Source: Pseudomonas cuatrocienegasensis | GTDB lineage: Bacteria > Pseudomonadota > Gammaproteobacteria > Pseudomonadales > Pseudomonadaceae | Assembly (NCBI RefSeq): GCF_900110925.1 | Contig: NZ_FOFP01000004.1 | Span: 42,692-106,691 of the forward strand | DNA: 64,000 nucleotides | Direction of reading: 5' to 3' | In this document: one piece after another, positions 40,967-49,321 of the stretch | Numbering within the stretch: position 1 is the stretch's first letter | Layout of the letters: each line of letters starts with the position of its first letter | Made by a program: the position numbers and the translations under genes | Notes under the pieces: generated by a model | Seen by the model: the letters and a program-made list of their open reading frames with translations, nothing else | Told to the model about the DNA's origin: nothing | Databases searched by the model: none

Positions 40967-41015
40967 CAGTCATTCTCCTGTGGCGGCCACCACCGGGGTG
41001 GCCGCTTGGGGCAAA

Positions 41016-42461
41016 TCAGCGCAGCGAACGCTCGGCGGCCTGGATCGCAGCGAACTCTTCCTCAGGTGTGCCCGAGACCAGGTGGTGACGGCTGTACAGG
41101 GCGAAGTAGGCAATGAACAGCGCATAGATGATGGCTGCACCGATCACCACCCGTGGGTCGACCAAAAAGCCCGCCACCAGTGCTACCGCCGCCAGTACCA
41201 GGGCCACGCTCGAAGTTGCTACACCACCAGGGGTGCGATAGGGGCGCGGCATGTCCGGACGACGCACGCGCAGGGTGATGTGCGCAGCCATCATCAACAC
41301 ATAAGACAGCGTTGCACCGAATACCGCCACCAGAATCAGCAGGTCACCCTGGCCACTCAGTGACAAACCAAAGCCGATAATGCCAGGCACGATTAATGCC
41401 ATAACCGGCGCCTTGTTGCGGTTGGTCAGTGACAGGCTGCGGGGCAGGTAGCCGGCGCGCGACAGGGCGAAGATCTGCCGCGAGTAGGCGTAGATGATCG
41501 AGAAGAAGCTGGCAATCAAGCCTGCCAAGCCCACCAGGTTGACGAACTGGCTCATCCAGGTAGAGCCGCCGTAAACCTTGACCAGCGATTCCACCAGCGG
41601 GTTACCGGATGCGACCAGCGATTGCGCACCGGCTGCACCAGGACCGACCAGCAGGATCAGCCCGGCGAACGCCAGCAGCACCAGCATGGCGCCGATCAGG
41701 CCGCGTGGCAGGTCGCGCTGTGGGTCTTTGCTTTCTTCGGCGGCCAGCGGTACGCCTTCAACCGCGAGGAAGAACCAGATGGCGTAGGGCAGCGCGGCCC
41801 AGATGCCGAGGTAGCCGAACGGCAGGAAGGCGCTGGCGCCCGTGGCCTCGCTGGCGGGGATGTCGAACAGATTGGCGACCTGGAAATGCGGCGCCATGGC
41901 GACGATATAGACGCCCAGGGCAATGGCTGCGACGGCCGTGATGGCGAACATCAGCTTCAGCGCTTCACCGGCGCCGAGAATATGGATGCCGATAAACACC
42001 ACATAGAACACCAGGTAGATGATCCAGCCACCGATACCGAACAGCGACTCGCAATAGGCACCGATAAAACAGGCGATGGCCGCCGGCGCGATGGCGTATT
42101 CGATCAGAATCGCCGTGCCGGTGAGGAAACCGCCCCAGGGGCCGAAGGCCGTGCGGGTGAAGCCGTAGCCACCGCCGGCGGTGGGGATCATCGAGGACAG
42201 TTCGGCCAGGGAGAAGCACATGCACAGGTACATGGTCGCCATCAGCAGCGTGGCGATAAACATGCCGCCCCAGCCGCCTTGCGCCAGGCCGAAGTTCCAG
42301 CCGGCGTAGTCGCCGGAAATCACATAGGCCACGCCGAGGCCTATCAGCAGAATCCAGCCGGCTGCGCCTTGCTTGAGTTGCCGGTTGGCAAAGTACTCGG
42401 CGTTGACCGTCTCAGTTGCCACACCGGCCTGGGCGGGTGTGGTCAGTGTCTCTTTGGACAT
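41016..42461 (-). CDS. eat: Ethanolamine permease (APC family)
   Basis: 481 residues with about 12 membrane helices of the amino acid-polyamine-organocation family: LGVAYVISGDYAGWNFGLAQGGWGG, SFFSIIYAYSRQIFALSRAGYLP and a C-terminal tail. It is the proton- or sodium-linked ethanolamine importer of the pseudomonad operon. It sits between the aldehyde dehydrogenase gene and eutB, all on the minus strand with gaps of about 50-70 bp. Confidence 0.93.
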   Translation of the reverse strand: MSKETLTTPAQAGVATETVNAEYFANRQLKQGAAGWILLIGLGVAYVISGDYAGWNFGLAQGGWGGMFIATLLMATMYLCMCFSLAELSSMIPTAGGGYGFTRTAFGPWGGFLTGTAILIEYAIAPAAIACFIGAYCESLFGIGGWIIYLVFYVVFIGIHILGAGEALKLMFAITAVAAIALGVYIVAMAPHFQVANLFDIPASEATGASAFLPFGYLGIWAALPYAIWFFLAVEGVPLAAEESKDPQRDLPRGLIGAMLVLLAFAGLILLVGPGAAGAQSLVASGNPLVESLVKVYGGSTWMSQFVNLVGLAGLIASFFSIIYAYSRQIFALSRAGYLPRSLSLTNRNKAPVMALIVPGIIGFGLSLSGQGDLLILVAVFGATLSYVLMMAAHITLRVRRPDMPRPYRTPGGVATSSVALVLAAVALVAGFLVDPRVVIGAAIIYALFIAYFALYSRHHLVSGTPEEEFAAIQAAERSLR

Positions 42462-42531
42462 TCAAGTCTCCTTCACGCCCCACTGCGGTGCAGTGAGGCG
42501 CTGCGTTAAGGGGGTGGCTATCGATGGCAGA

Positions 42532-44052
42532 TCAGAAGAAGCCCAGCGGGTTGATGTCGTAGCTGATCAGCAGATTCTTGGTCTGCTGATAGTGGTCGAG
42601 CATCATCTTGTGGGTCTCACGCCCGACCCCGGACTTTTTGTAGCCGCCAAAGGCAGCGTGCGCCGGGTACAGGTGGTAACAGTTGGTCCACACGCGACCG
42701 GCCTTGATCGCCCGGCCCATGCGGTAGGCGCGGTTGATGTCGCGGGTCCACAGGCCGGCGCCGAGGCCGAACTCGGTGTCGTTGGCAATCGCCAGGGCTT
42801 CGGCTTCGTCCTTGAAGGTGGTGATGCCGACCACCGGGCCAAAGATCTCTTCCTGGAACACGCGCATCTTGTTGTTGCCCTTGAGCAGGGTCGGCTGGAT
42901 GTAATAACCGCTGGCCAGGTCGCCTTGCAGGCGCTCGGCCGCGCCGCCGGTGAGCAGCTCGGCGCCTTCCTGCTGGGCGATTTCCAGGTAGCTGAGGATC
43001 TTGTCGTACTGCTGCTCGGAGGCCTGGGCGCCGACCATGGTTTCGGTGTCCAGCGGGTTGCCGCGCTTGATCACCTTGATCTTCTTCATCACCTCGACCA
43101 TGAAGGCGTCGTAGATCGACTCCTGCACCAGCGCCCGCGACGGGCAGGTGCACACCTCGCCCTGGTTGAAGAACGCCAGCACCAGGCCTTCGGCGGCTTT
43201 TTCGATAAACTCCGGCTCGGCGTTCATGATGTCTTCGAAGAAGATGTTCGGCGATTTGCCGCCCAGCTCCACGGTCGACGGAATGATGTTCTCGGCAGCG
43301 CACTTGAGAATGTGCGAGCCCACCGGGGTGGAGCCGGTAAAGGCAATCTTGGCAATGCGCTTGCTGGTGGCCAGGGCCTCACCGGCTTCGCGGCCGTAGC
43401 CTTGCACCACGTTGAGCACGCCCGGCGGCAGCAAGTCGCCAATCAGCTCCATCAGCACGGTGATCGACAGCGGGGTCTGCTCGGCGGGCTTGAGCACGAT
43501 GCAGTTGCCGGCGGCCAGGGCTGGGGCGAGTTTCCAGGCGGCCATCAGCAGTGGGAAGTTCCACGGGATGATCTGCCCGACCACACCCAACGGCTCGTGG
43601 AAGTGATAGGCGGCGGTGTGTTCGTCGATCTCGGCGGCGCTGCCTTCCTGGGCGCGGATGCAGCCGGCGTAGTAACGGAAGTGGTCAGCGGCCAGGGGCA
43701 CGTCGGCGTTGAGGGTTTCGCGCACGGCCTTGCCGTTGTCCCAGGTTTCGGCCACGGCCAGCAGTTCGAGGTTGGCTTCGATACGGTCGGCGATTTTCAG
43801 CAGCACCATGGCGCGGTTCTGCACGCTGGTCTTGCCCCAGGCATCGGCGGCCGCGTGGGCGGCGTCGAGGGCGAGGTCGATATCCGCGGCATCGGAACGC
43901 GGGAATTCGCCGATCACCGAGGCATCCACCGGGCTGGTGTTGGTGAAGTACTGGCCACCCACTGGGGCGACGAACTCACCGTTGATGTAGTTGCCATAGC
44001 GCGGCTTGAGGGTGACGACAGCGCCTGCGGTACCTGGTTTGGCATAGATCAT
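42532..44052 (-). CDS. exaC: NAD-dependent (acet)aldehyde dehydrogenase, ExaC-type
   Basis: 506 residues. Start at 44052, with GGGAGA upstream and the typical [11 protein letters not shown]-terminus; the open frame to 44124 is extra. Active-site motifs are ELGGKSPNI (Glu ~264) and [12 protein letters not shown] (catalytic Cys ~302), and the cofactor stretch [11 protein letters not shown]. It oxidises acetaldehyde from EutBC to acetate. It is the first gene of the ethanolamine operon. Confidence 0.94.
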   Translation of the reverse strand: MIYAKPGTAGAVVTLKPRYGNYINGEFVAPVGGQYFTNTSPVDASVIGEFPRSDAADIDLALDAAHAAADAWGKTSVQNRAMVLLKIADRIEANLELLAVAETWDNGKAVRETLNADVPLAADHFRYYAGCIRAQEGSAAEIDEHTAAYHFHEPLGVVGQIIPWNFPLLMAAWKLAPALAAGNCIVLKPAEQTPLSITVLMELIGDLLPPGVLNVVQGYGREAGEALATSKRIAKIAFTGSTPVGSHILKCAAENIIPSTVELGGKSPNIFFEDIMNAEPEFIEKAAEGLVLAFFNQGEVCTCPSRALVQESIYDAFMVEVMKKIKVIKRGNPLDTETMVGAQASEQQYDKILSYLEIAQQEGAELLTGGAAERLQGDLASGYYIQPTLLKGNNKMRVFQEEIFGPVVGITTFKDEAEALAIANDTEFGLGAGLWTRDINRAYRMGRAIKAGRVWTNCYHLYPAHAAFGGYKKSGVGRETHKMMLDHYQQTKNLLISYDINPLGFF

Positions 44053-44381
44053 ACGAATTCTCCCAGCGACAGTTTTTGTAGTTGTAGGGTGAGCCGGTAT
44101 AGGCACGGGACTCAGCCGAAGCATGAGCCGAATTCATCTGGCCGACTTGACGCTGGGCGAGGTGGGCTGTCCTGCAAAGTCAAATTTCGCACCTGGCTAT
44201 CGCCGCGCGGCGATGGGTCGAATAGCGCGCTGTTTCGGTGCGAGTGTTTCCGAATGACTCGTTTTAGGGCTCTCACAAAACGGGCATCGCGGGCCAAGGC
44301 GGTGCATGGGCCTGCTTATGGCGCAAGATAGGGCGGCGTGCTTCTTGCTTCGTGTCATGGATTGTTACGAAGGGGGCACCC
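44053..44381. promoter_or_regulatory. Divergent control region of exaC/eat/eutBC and the AraC gene
   Basis: 329 bp between divergent genes hold the promoters for both. A GGGCTGTCCTGCAAAG and a CGAATGACTCGTTTTAG stretch are visible but no standard motif can be named. I looked for a sigma-54 site with GG-N10-GC spacing on either strand and found none. Confidence 0.5.
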
Positions 44382-45479
44382 ATGAGCTTCGTTATCGCAC
44401 CGCCCAATGCCTCGGGCGGTCTGTCATCCCTGGCCGGCGGGCAATCCAATACCGGTGTGTTGGCCGCCGCGGCCAGTGGCCTGTGCAGTTTTATTGAAAA
44501 GCATGGCGGTGACCCGGACCGTGTTCTCGGGGTGTCCGGTATCGACCCGGAATCGCTGCGCCACCCAACCCTGAGCCTGGCGCTGCCCAATTATTGCCAG
44601 GTGCTTGAGGAAGCGTCGCGCCAGTCCGGCTGCGACAATTTCGGCCTGTATTACGGGCAGCAGTTCAAGCCCCAGGCGTTGGGCCTGCTCGGTTATATCG
44701 GGCTGTGCTCAGCGACCGTCGAGCAGGCGCTGATCAACTTCGCGCGGGCCTTTCCCCTGCATCAGCGCAACAGCCTGATTCGCCTGGTGGACGAGGGCGA
44801 GTGCTACCGCTTCGATTATCAGGTGCGCCATGGCGCCATCCTCTGCCGCCGTCAGGACGCCGAGTTGACCCTGGGCATGGTGCTTAATCTGGTCCGTCAT
44901 GTACTGGGCCACCAATGGGCGCCGCGCGCCGTGCACTTCGAGCCCCCGCGCCCGGAGCACTGGCAGGACCACTGCAAACTCTTCGATGCACCGGTGTATT
45001 TCGAGCAACCGTTCAACTCGCTGGTGATCCCCAAACGCGGCCTGAATCGCGCCATGCCGCAGAGCGATCCGGTGTTGCTGCTGGTCATGCAGGACTCCCT
45101 CAGCCAGCTCAGCAGCCTGAGCGGTCGCGGCGAGCGTGGCGTGGTCGATGAGGTGCGTGAGCAGATTCGCCAGCAACTGCTGCTGGGCGAGCCGGTGCTG
45201 GAACAGGCCGCCGAGCAACTGGGCATGAGCAGCTGGTCCCTACAGCGCAGGCTGCGCGAGGAGGGACTGAACTTCTCCACAGTGGTGGACAAGTTGCGCT
45301 GCGAGCTGGCAACCCATTATCTGCGCCAGCACCAGCTGCCCATTTCCAACCTGGCGCCGTTGCTCGGCTATTCAGAAGTCAGCGCCTTCTCGCGCGCCTT
45401 TCGCCGCTGGTTCGGCGTCAGCCCCCGACAGTGGCGACATGACAGCGATGGCGTGGGCCGTCCGCAGCGCACGCACTGA
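44382..45479 (+). CDS. AraC-family regulator with arabinose-binding-like domain, probable ethanolamine regulator
   Basis: 365 residues from ATG at 44382 with AAGGGGG upstream (a GTG at 44352 is possible). The N-terminal ~210 residues are the substrate-sensing domain of the OruR/arabinose-binding-like group (LPNYCQVLEEASRQSGCDNFGLYYG, and QALGLLGYIG). The last ~100 residues are a two-part AraC helix-turn-helix (LEQAAEQLGMSSWSLQRRL and PLLGYSEVSAFSRAFRRWFG). It is divergent from the ethanolamine operon, so it likely activates it. Confidence 0.88.
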   Translation: MSFVIAPPNASGGLSSLAGGQSNTGVLAAAASGLCSFIEKHGGDPDRVLGVSGIDPESLRHPTLSLALPNYCQVLEEASRQSGCDNFGLYYGQQFKPQALGLLGYIGLCSATVEQALINFARAFPLHQRNSLIRLVDEGECYRFDYQVRHGAILCRRQDAELTLGMVLNLVRHVLGHQWAPRAVHFEPPRPEHWQDHCKLFDAPVYFEQPFNSLVIPKRGLNRAMPQSDPVLLLVMQDSLSQLSSLSGRGERGVVDEVREQIRQQLLLGEPVLEQAAEQLGMSSWSLQRRLREEGLNFSTVVDKLRCELATHYLRQHQLPISNLAPLLGYSEVSAFSRAFRRWFGVSPRQWRHDSDGVGRPQRTH

Positions 45480-45507
45480 GGCGCTTACGGCGGCGATGCC
45501 GCTTGAG

Positions 45508-45591
45508 TAGGAGCGAAGGGGGCGCCTAGTCTTTATTCGCGATAAATCTTGAAAGCGCTGAAAGCATCGCGGCTAAAGCCCCTCCTACGCG
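45508..45591. repeat. Degenerate REP pair
   Basis: GTAGGAGCGAAGGGGGCGCC on the left, and ATCGCGGCTAAAGCCCCTCCTAC on the right (about 45566-45588), in inverse orientation. The right half matches the REP unit at 46816; the left half is degraded. It lies between convergent genes. Confidence 0.65.
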
Positions 45592-45696
45592 ACCTAGCCT
45601 TACGCTCTGCGTCCGTTGTAGCGAGACGCGGAGCGTCTCTGGCTGCATGCCCACGGGGGCGGTTCGACGTGGGGACGATCAAAGCCCTTGGCGTAC

Positions 45697-46704
45697 TCAG
45701 TCCTTGCGGCGTTTGAGCTGATCGGTCAGCTGGGTTGGCAGGTTGCGAATGGTCAGGGTGTCTGACGCCTCGTCGTATTCGACCTTCGAGCCCAGCAGGT
45801 GTGCCTCGAAGCTGATCGACAGACCCTCGGCGCGGCCGGTGAAGCGGCGGAACTGGTTGAGGGTGCGCTTATCCGCGGGGATTTCCGGCGACAGGCCGTA
45901 ATCCTTGTTGCGGATATGCTCGTAGAAGGCCCGTGGGCGTTCTTCGTCTATCAGCCCTGAAAGTTCTTCCAGGCCCATGGGTTCGCCCATTTTTGCCTGG
46001 CTGCTGGCGTAATCGACCAGGGTCTTGGTCTTCTCGCGGGCCGACTCCTCCGGCAGGTCCTCGCTCTCCACGAAATCGCTGAACGCCTTGAGCAGGGTGC
46101 GGGTTTCGCCCGGGCCGTCGACGCCTTCCTGGCAGCCGATAAAGTCGCGGAAGTACTCCGAGACCTTCTTGCCATTCTTGCCTTTGATAAAGGAGATGTA
46201 CTGCTTGGAGGTGGCGTTGTTGCGCCACTCGGAGATGTTGATCCGTGCGGCCAGGTGCAGCTGGCCGAGGTCCAGGTGCTTGGCCGGAGTCACGTCCAGC
46301 GCATCGTTCACCGCCACGCCGTCGCTATGGTGCAGCAGGGCGATGGCCAGGTAATCGGTCATGCCTTGCTGGTAATGGGCGAACAGCACATGGCCGCCGG
46401 TGGACAGGTTGGATTCTTCCATCAGCTTCTGCAGCTGCTCCACGGCCTTACGGCTAAAGGTGGCGAAGTCCTGACCTTCGTCCAGGTAGTGCTTCAACCA
46501 GCCACTAAACGGGTACGCCCCGGATTCCTCATGGAAAAACCCCCAGGCCTTGCCCTGCTTGGCGTTATAGCTCTCGTTGAGGTCGGCAAGCATGTTCTCG
46601 ATGGCCTGCGACGCCGCCAGTTCGGTATCACGGGCGTGCAGCACGGCAGGCGTGCCGTCGGGCTTCTTGTCGATCAGGTGGACGATGCAGTGGCGGATCG
46701 GCAT
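45697..46704 (-). CDS. yejK: Nucleoid-associated protein YejK (NdpA)
   Basis: 335 residues, the standard length for the YejK/NdpA (37 kDa nucleoid-associated) family. It begins [17 protein letters not shown] and contains [51 protein letters not shown] and [15 protein letters not shown]. It binds DNA and is present across gammaproteobacteria. It is convergent with the AraC gene; REP palindromes lie on both sides. Confidence 0.95.
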   Translation of the reverse strand: MPIRHCIVHLIDKKPDGTPAVLHARDTELAASQAIENMLADLNESYNAKQGKAWGFFHEESGAYPFSGWLKHYLDEGQDFATFSRKAVEQLQKLMEESNLSTGGHVLFAHYQQGMTDYLAIALLHHSDGVAVNDALDVTPAKHLDLGQLHLAARINISEWRNNATSKQYISFIKGKNGKKVSEYFRDFIGCQEGVDGPGETRTLLKAFSDFVESEDLPEESAREKTKTLVDYASSQAKMGEPMGLEELSGLIDEERPRAFYEHIRNKDYGLSPEIPADKRTLNQFRRFTGRAEGLSISFEAHLLGSKVEYDEASDTLTIRNLPTQLTDQLKRRKD

Positions 46705-46815
46705 GGCGGTCTCGGGGGCAAGTCAAACAGGGGCGCAGTTTACCCGAAGCGGGTGATGGATTCCGGGGCTGGGCGTGGATCTATCCGTGAAAAGCGCTGG
46801 AGATCATGAAGCAGG

Positions 46816-46876
46816 TCGCGGCTAAAGCCCCTCCCACGGGCGTTCGTGATACCCGTGGGAGAGGCTTTAGCCGCGA
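46816..46876. repeat. REPIN (paired REP palindromes)
   Basis: TCGCGGCTAAAGCCCCTCCCACG and the inverse CGTGGGAGAGGCTTTAGCCGCGA enclose a 15-bp middle. It is the best-preserved copy in this window and lies 112 bp upstream of the yejK start. Confidence 0.88.
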
Positions 46877-46883
46877 TGAGTTT

Positions 46884-47066
46884 TTACTGTCGCCGTTGCT
46901 GCAGCGTGCGCAGCCGTTCGATCACATAGCGCAGGTGCATGTGCAGCTCGTACCACTCGTTGGATTAGGACAGCGGCACGTCGATCTTGGCCAGCTCGTC
47001 TTTCAGCCTCTCGGCAAACTGGCAGTAGGCGCTGCTCTGGGTGCCGGTCGCCAGGCTGGCACTCAT
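46884..47066 (-). pseudogene. Small ORF broken by an in-frame stop
   Basis: From ATG at 47066 the frame codes 33 residues (ending AKIDVPLS), meets TAA at 46965-46967, and continues open for 27 more (beginning SNEWYELHMHLRYVIERL) to a TAA at 46884. The reading across the stop is amphipathic and helix-like throughout, which suggests one gene of about 60 residues with a nonsense mutation. I do not recognise the family. It could instead be a 33-residue ORF with no function. Confidence 0.4.
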
Positions 47067-47162
47067 ATGAGTACGCGGGGCATGCAGGCATCCTAATGGC
47101 TGCGATGGGGCGAATAGAACGCACAACGCGAGGCACTTGGCAGGTCGTTTATCAACGGCCTG

Positions 47163-47870
47163 TTAACCCTGACGGTAGGGCGGCGGTGTGTTGCACAGGC
47201 GGGCGACCAGCTCAGGTAGCGCACGCATGTCATCGAACACCTGCTCAACGCCAAGCTGTCGCAGCACCTCGCCATGCTCGGGCGGAATATGGCTGGCACC
47301 GAGAAAGCCCAACACACGCATGCCTGCGGTCAGCGCTGCCGTGGCGCCCGTGGTGCTGTCCTCGATCACCAGGCAGCGCGCAGGCTCGACGCCCGCGCTT
47401 TGCGCTGCCAGCAGATACACATCCGGCGCCGGTTTGGGCCGCGCCACCTGCTCGGCGGTGAATAGCCCTCGGTTGACCCGCTCCGTCAGCGCGCAGCGGC
47501 GCAACGCGCGCTCCACCGCCGCAAGATGACTGTTGGACGCCACCGCCAGAGGCAGCTCGATGGCCATCAGTGCCTCCCGCGCGCCGGGGATCACCGCCAC
47601 CTCGTCACGCAACAGCGCCTCGGTACGCGCCTGCAACTCGGCGCGAAAGGCCTCGGGCAACTGCACGTCAAAGTGCCGCTCAACCCGCGCGAGAATATCG
47701 CGCCCCTGCAAGCCGAAGGTGCCGGCCAGCACCTGCAGCACCTCATCCTTGGGAAAGCGCAGGATCAGCGCCTCATGCAGCACACGTTCGGCGATGATTT
47801 CGCTGTCGATCAACACGCCGTCGCAGTCACTGATCAACAGGTCGATATGGGCGTTGGCTGGGCTGGGCAT
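47163..47870 (-). CDS. HAD-superfamily phosphatase (beta-phosphoglucomutase-like)
   Basis: 235 residues. Start at 47870, set by AGGAGG 5 nt upstream; the open frame to 47894 is not used. HAD motifs: DCDGVLIDSE (motif I, nucleophile Asp), VASNSHLAAVERAL (motif II), KPAPDVYLLAAQ (motif III Lys) and VIEDSTTGATAAL (motif IV). The cap is the small helical type of subfamily I (about residues 20-85). It resembles sugar-phosphate phosphatases such as YfbT/YniC or beta-PGM; the substrate is unknown. Confidence 0.9.
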   Translation of the reverse strand: MPSPANAHIDLLISDCDGVLIDSEIIAERVLHEALILRFPKDEVLQVLAGTFGLQGRDILARVERHFDVQLPEAFRAELQARTEALLRDEVAVIPGAREALMAIELPLAVASNSHLAAVERALRRCALTERVNRGLFTAEQVARPKPAPDVYLLAAQSAGVEPARCLVIEDSTTGATAALTAGMRVLGFLGASHIPPEHGEVLRQLGVEQVFDDMRALPELVARLCNTPPPYRQG

Positions 47871-48002
47871 TGCACCTCCTGGGCAGAATTTCATCGGCAG
47901 TCTAACGCAGCTAAATGAGCGGGCAGGCTACCGCGCGCGGGTTTGCCTGCCAGCGGCGGACAAAACAAGGTCGGCGCCTGAACCGACGAGTGCCCCCCCC
48001 GT

Positions 48003-48170
48003 ATGCGCATTCTCCACACTTCCGATTGGCACCTGGGCCAGCACTTTATGGGTAAGACGCGCCAGGCCGAACATCAGGCCTTCTGTGCCAGGTTGCTTGA
48101 ACAAGTGGAGCCACTACCAGCGCTGCCGGTGGCCAAGCGGGCATGCATGGGCGGTGGTGGGGCGACAAAG
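48003..48170 (+). pseudogene. sbcD: Relic of the sbcD 5' end
   Basis: From ATG at 48003 the first 35 codons encode MRILHTSDWHLGQHF followed by MGKTRQAEHQAFCARLLEQV, which match the intact SbcD at 53178 onwards nearly residue for residue. The nucleotide sequences are similar but not identical, so this is an old duplication. After about 48107 the similarity ends and a random-looking tail runs to a TAG at 48168-48170. It lacks all other phosphoesterase motifs and cannot be functional. Confidence 0.8.
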
Positions 48171-48620
48171 TAGAAGAGGGCAGCGATCAAGGCGGCTACT
48201 ACGGACACGATCCTCAGGTCGGTCAACAACCTGATCTTTAGGCCGCGCAGGGTTCTTCGCGGTGCAGTTCCTTGGCCGTGCTCTGAGTGCTTAAAGATTA
48301 ACCGTCCGGCGCCTTTTTCGCCTGTTGCCCCTGTGCACCTGCGTCGTGCGGGGTTGTACTCGGCACCCGATTTAGAGCGGAAACGAAGCGTCAGACAGCT
48401 TTATAAGCTTCTGGAACGCGTTTTTCAGGGTTTCCCTATAGCGAATTCGTCTTTATGGGCAATGAAGGCATTGTGATATCAATATTCTGGCGTCAATAAA
48501 ACGAATAACAACCGACCGTTGCCCCATGACGGTTTAATCTGTTCCGCGGTCTGTCAGGGATGCTCTTCCGTGGTTTCGCTCTAACCCGGCTGTAGCGGGT
48601 TGAACGTAGGAAGGTGGCCT
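48171..48620. other. Non-coding gap after the sbcD relic
   Basis: 450 bp with no convincing gene on either strand. A small inverted repeat AACCCG/CGGGTT lies at about 48583-48601, just before the ribosome site of the next gene. The stretch from 48420 to 48540 is AT-rich relative to the surroundings and may hold the promoter of the protease module. Confidence 0.45.
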
Positions 48621-49301
48621 ATGCCCCGAACCCTGCTCTATGTAGCGGTAGCCCTGCTTGCCTCAGGTGCCACGCTTGCATTTTTACTGCACGAGCCTTC
48701 ACCGGCCAACGTCGCTGTTCTTCCTTCTGGTCCGTTACCTCCAGCCCTGGCTGCTCCAGCGCCGGCCACTGGTTTGCTGCCCTCCAAACCGTTGGTTGCC
48801 GCAGCGGGTATGGTCGCGAGCACGCCACGCAAAGACGTAACGGTACAAGCAGCTGCACCGGCTGACGACGTGATTGAGCTTTGGGACAGCCGTTCGCTGG
48901 TGCCCGAGCAGCAAGACGAAATGACCCTGTACCGCACCCATATGCCGGTTTCCGCCCTGGGCTCTCTGGCCGTCGGCAAGACCCTGCAACTGGCCGTGCC
49001 TGGTCGTAAAAAACCGCTACGCGCCACGTTGGACGAGACCCACAACACCGGTGCCGCAGTTTGGATCGGGTCGGTGCAAGGGGGGCAGCCGGAAGACTCG
49101 CTGATCGTCGTGCGCGGGCAATTGGAGACCCATATCACCCTGGCGACCCGCGATAAGACCCTGTCGTTTGTGGTGGACAACGCCACCGGCAGCACGCTGA
49201 TGACCGACCAGAACGAGCTGCTGATGCGTGCCACCCCGGACGCCCTTGTTACACCTGAATCCACGCCGTTGCAGCCGCTGCCACCGCCAACCCGCGGCTG
49301 A
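48621..49301 (+). CDS. Secreted propeptide-like protein paired with a metzincin
   Basis: 226 residues from ATG at 48621, with AGGAAGG upstream. A signal peptide or anchor (about residues 4-24, LLYVAVALLASGATLAFLL) is followed by a Pro/Ala-rich stretch, then ~110 residues of beta-rich sequence (VIELWDSRSLVPEQQDEMTLYR, and AVWIGSVQGGQPEDSLIVVRGQ) and a Pro-rich end. It resembles the prodomain seen ahead of reprolysin-type proteases, encoded here separately 20 bp upstream of the protease gene. Whether it acts as chaperone or inhibitor is inference. Confidence 0.6.
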   Translation: MPRTLLYVAVALLASGATLAFLLHEPSPANVAVLPSGPLPPALAAPAPATGLLPSKPLVAAAGMVASTPRKDVTVQAAAPADDVIELWDSRSLVPEQQDEMTLYRTHMPVSALGSLAVGKTLQLAVPGRKKPLRATLDETHNTGAAVWIGSVQGGQPEDSLIVVRGQLETHITLATRDKTLSFVVDNATGSTLMTDQNELLMRATPDALVTPESTPLQPLPPPTRG

Positions 49302-49321
49302 GCGCTACAGGATTAGAAACC

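Noticed and set aside
42373..44331. 652-codon + strand ORF opposite exaC
   Set aside because: Shadow of the aldehyde dehydrogenase; no credible start and unnatural composition.
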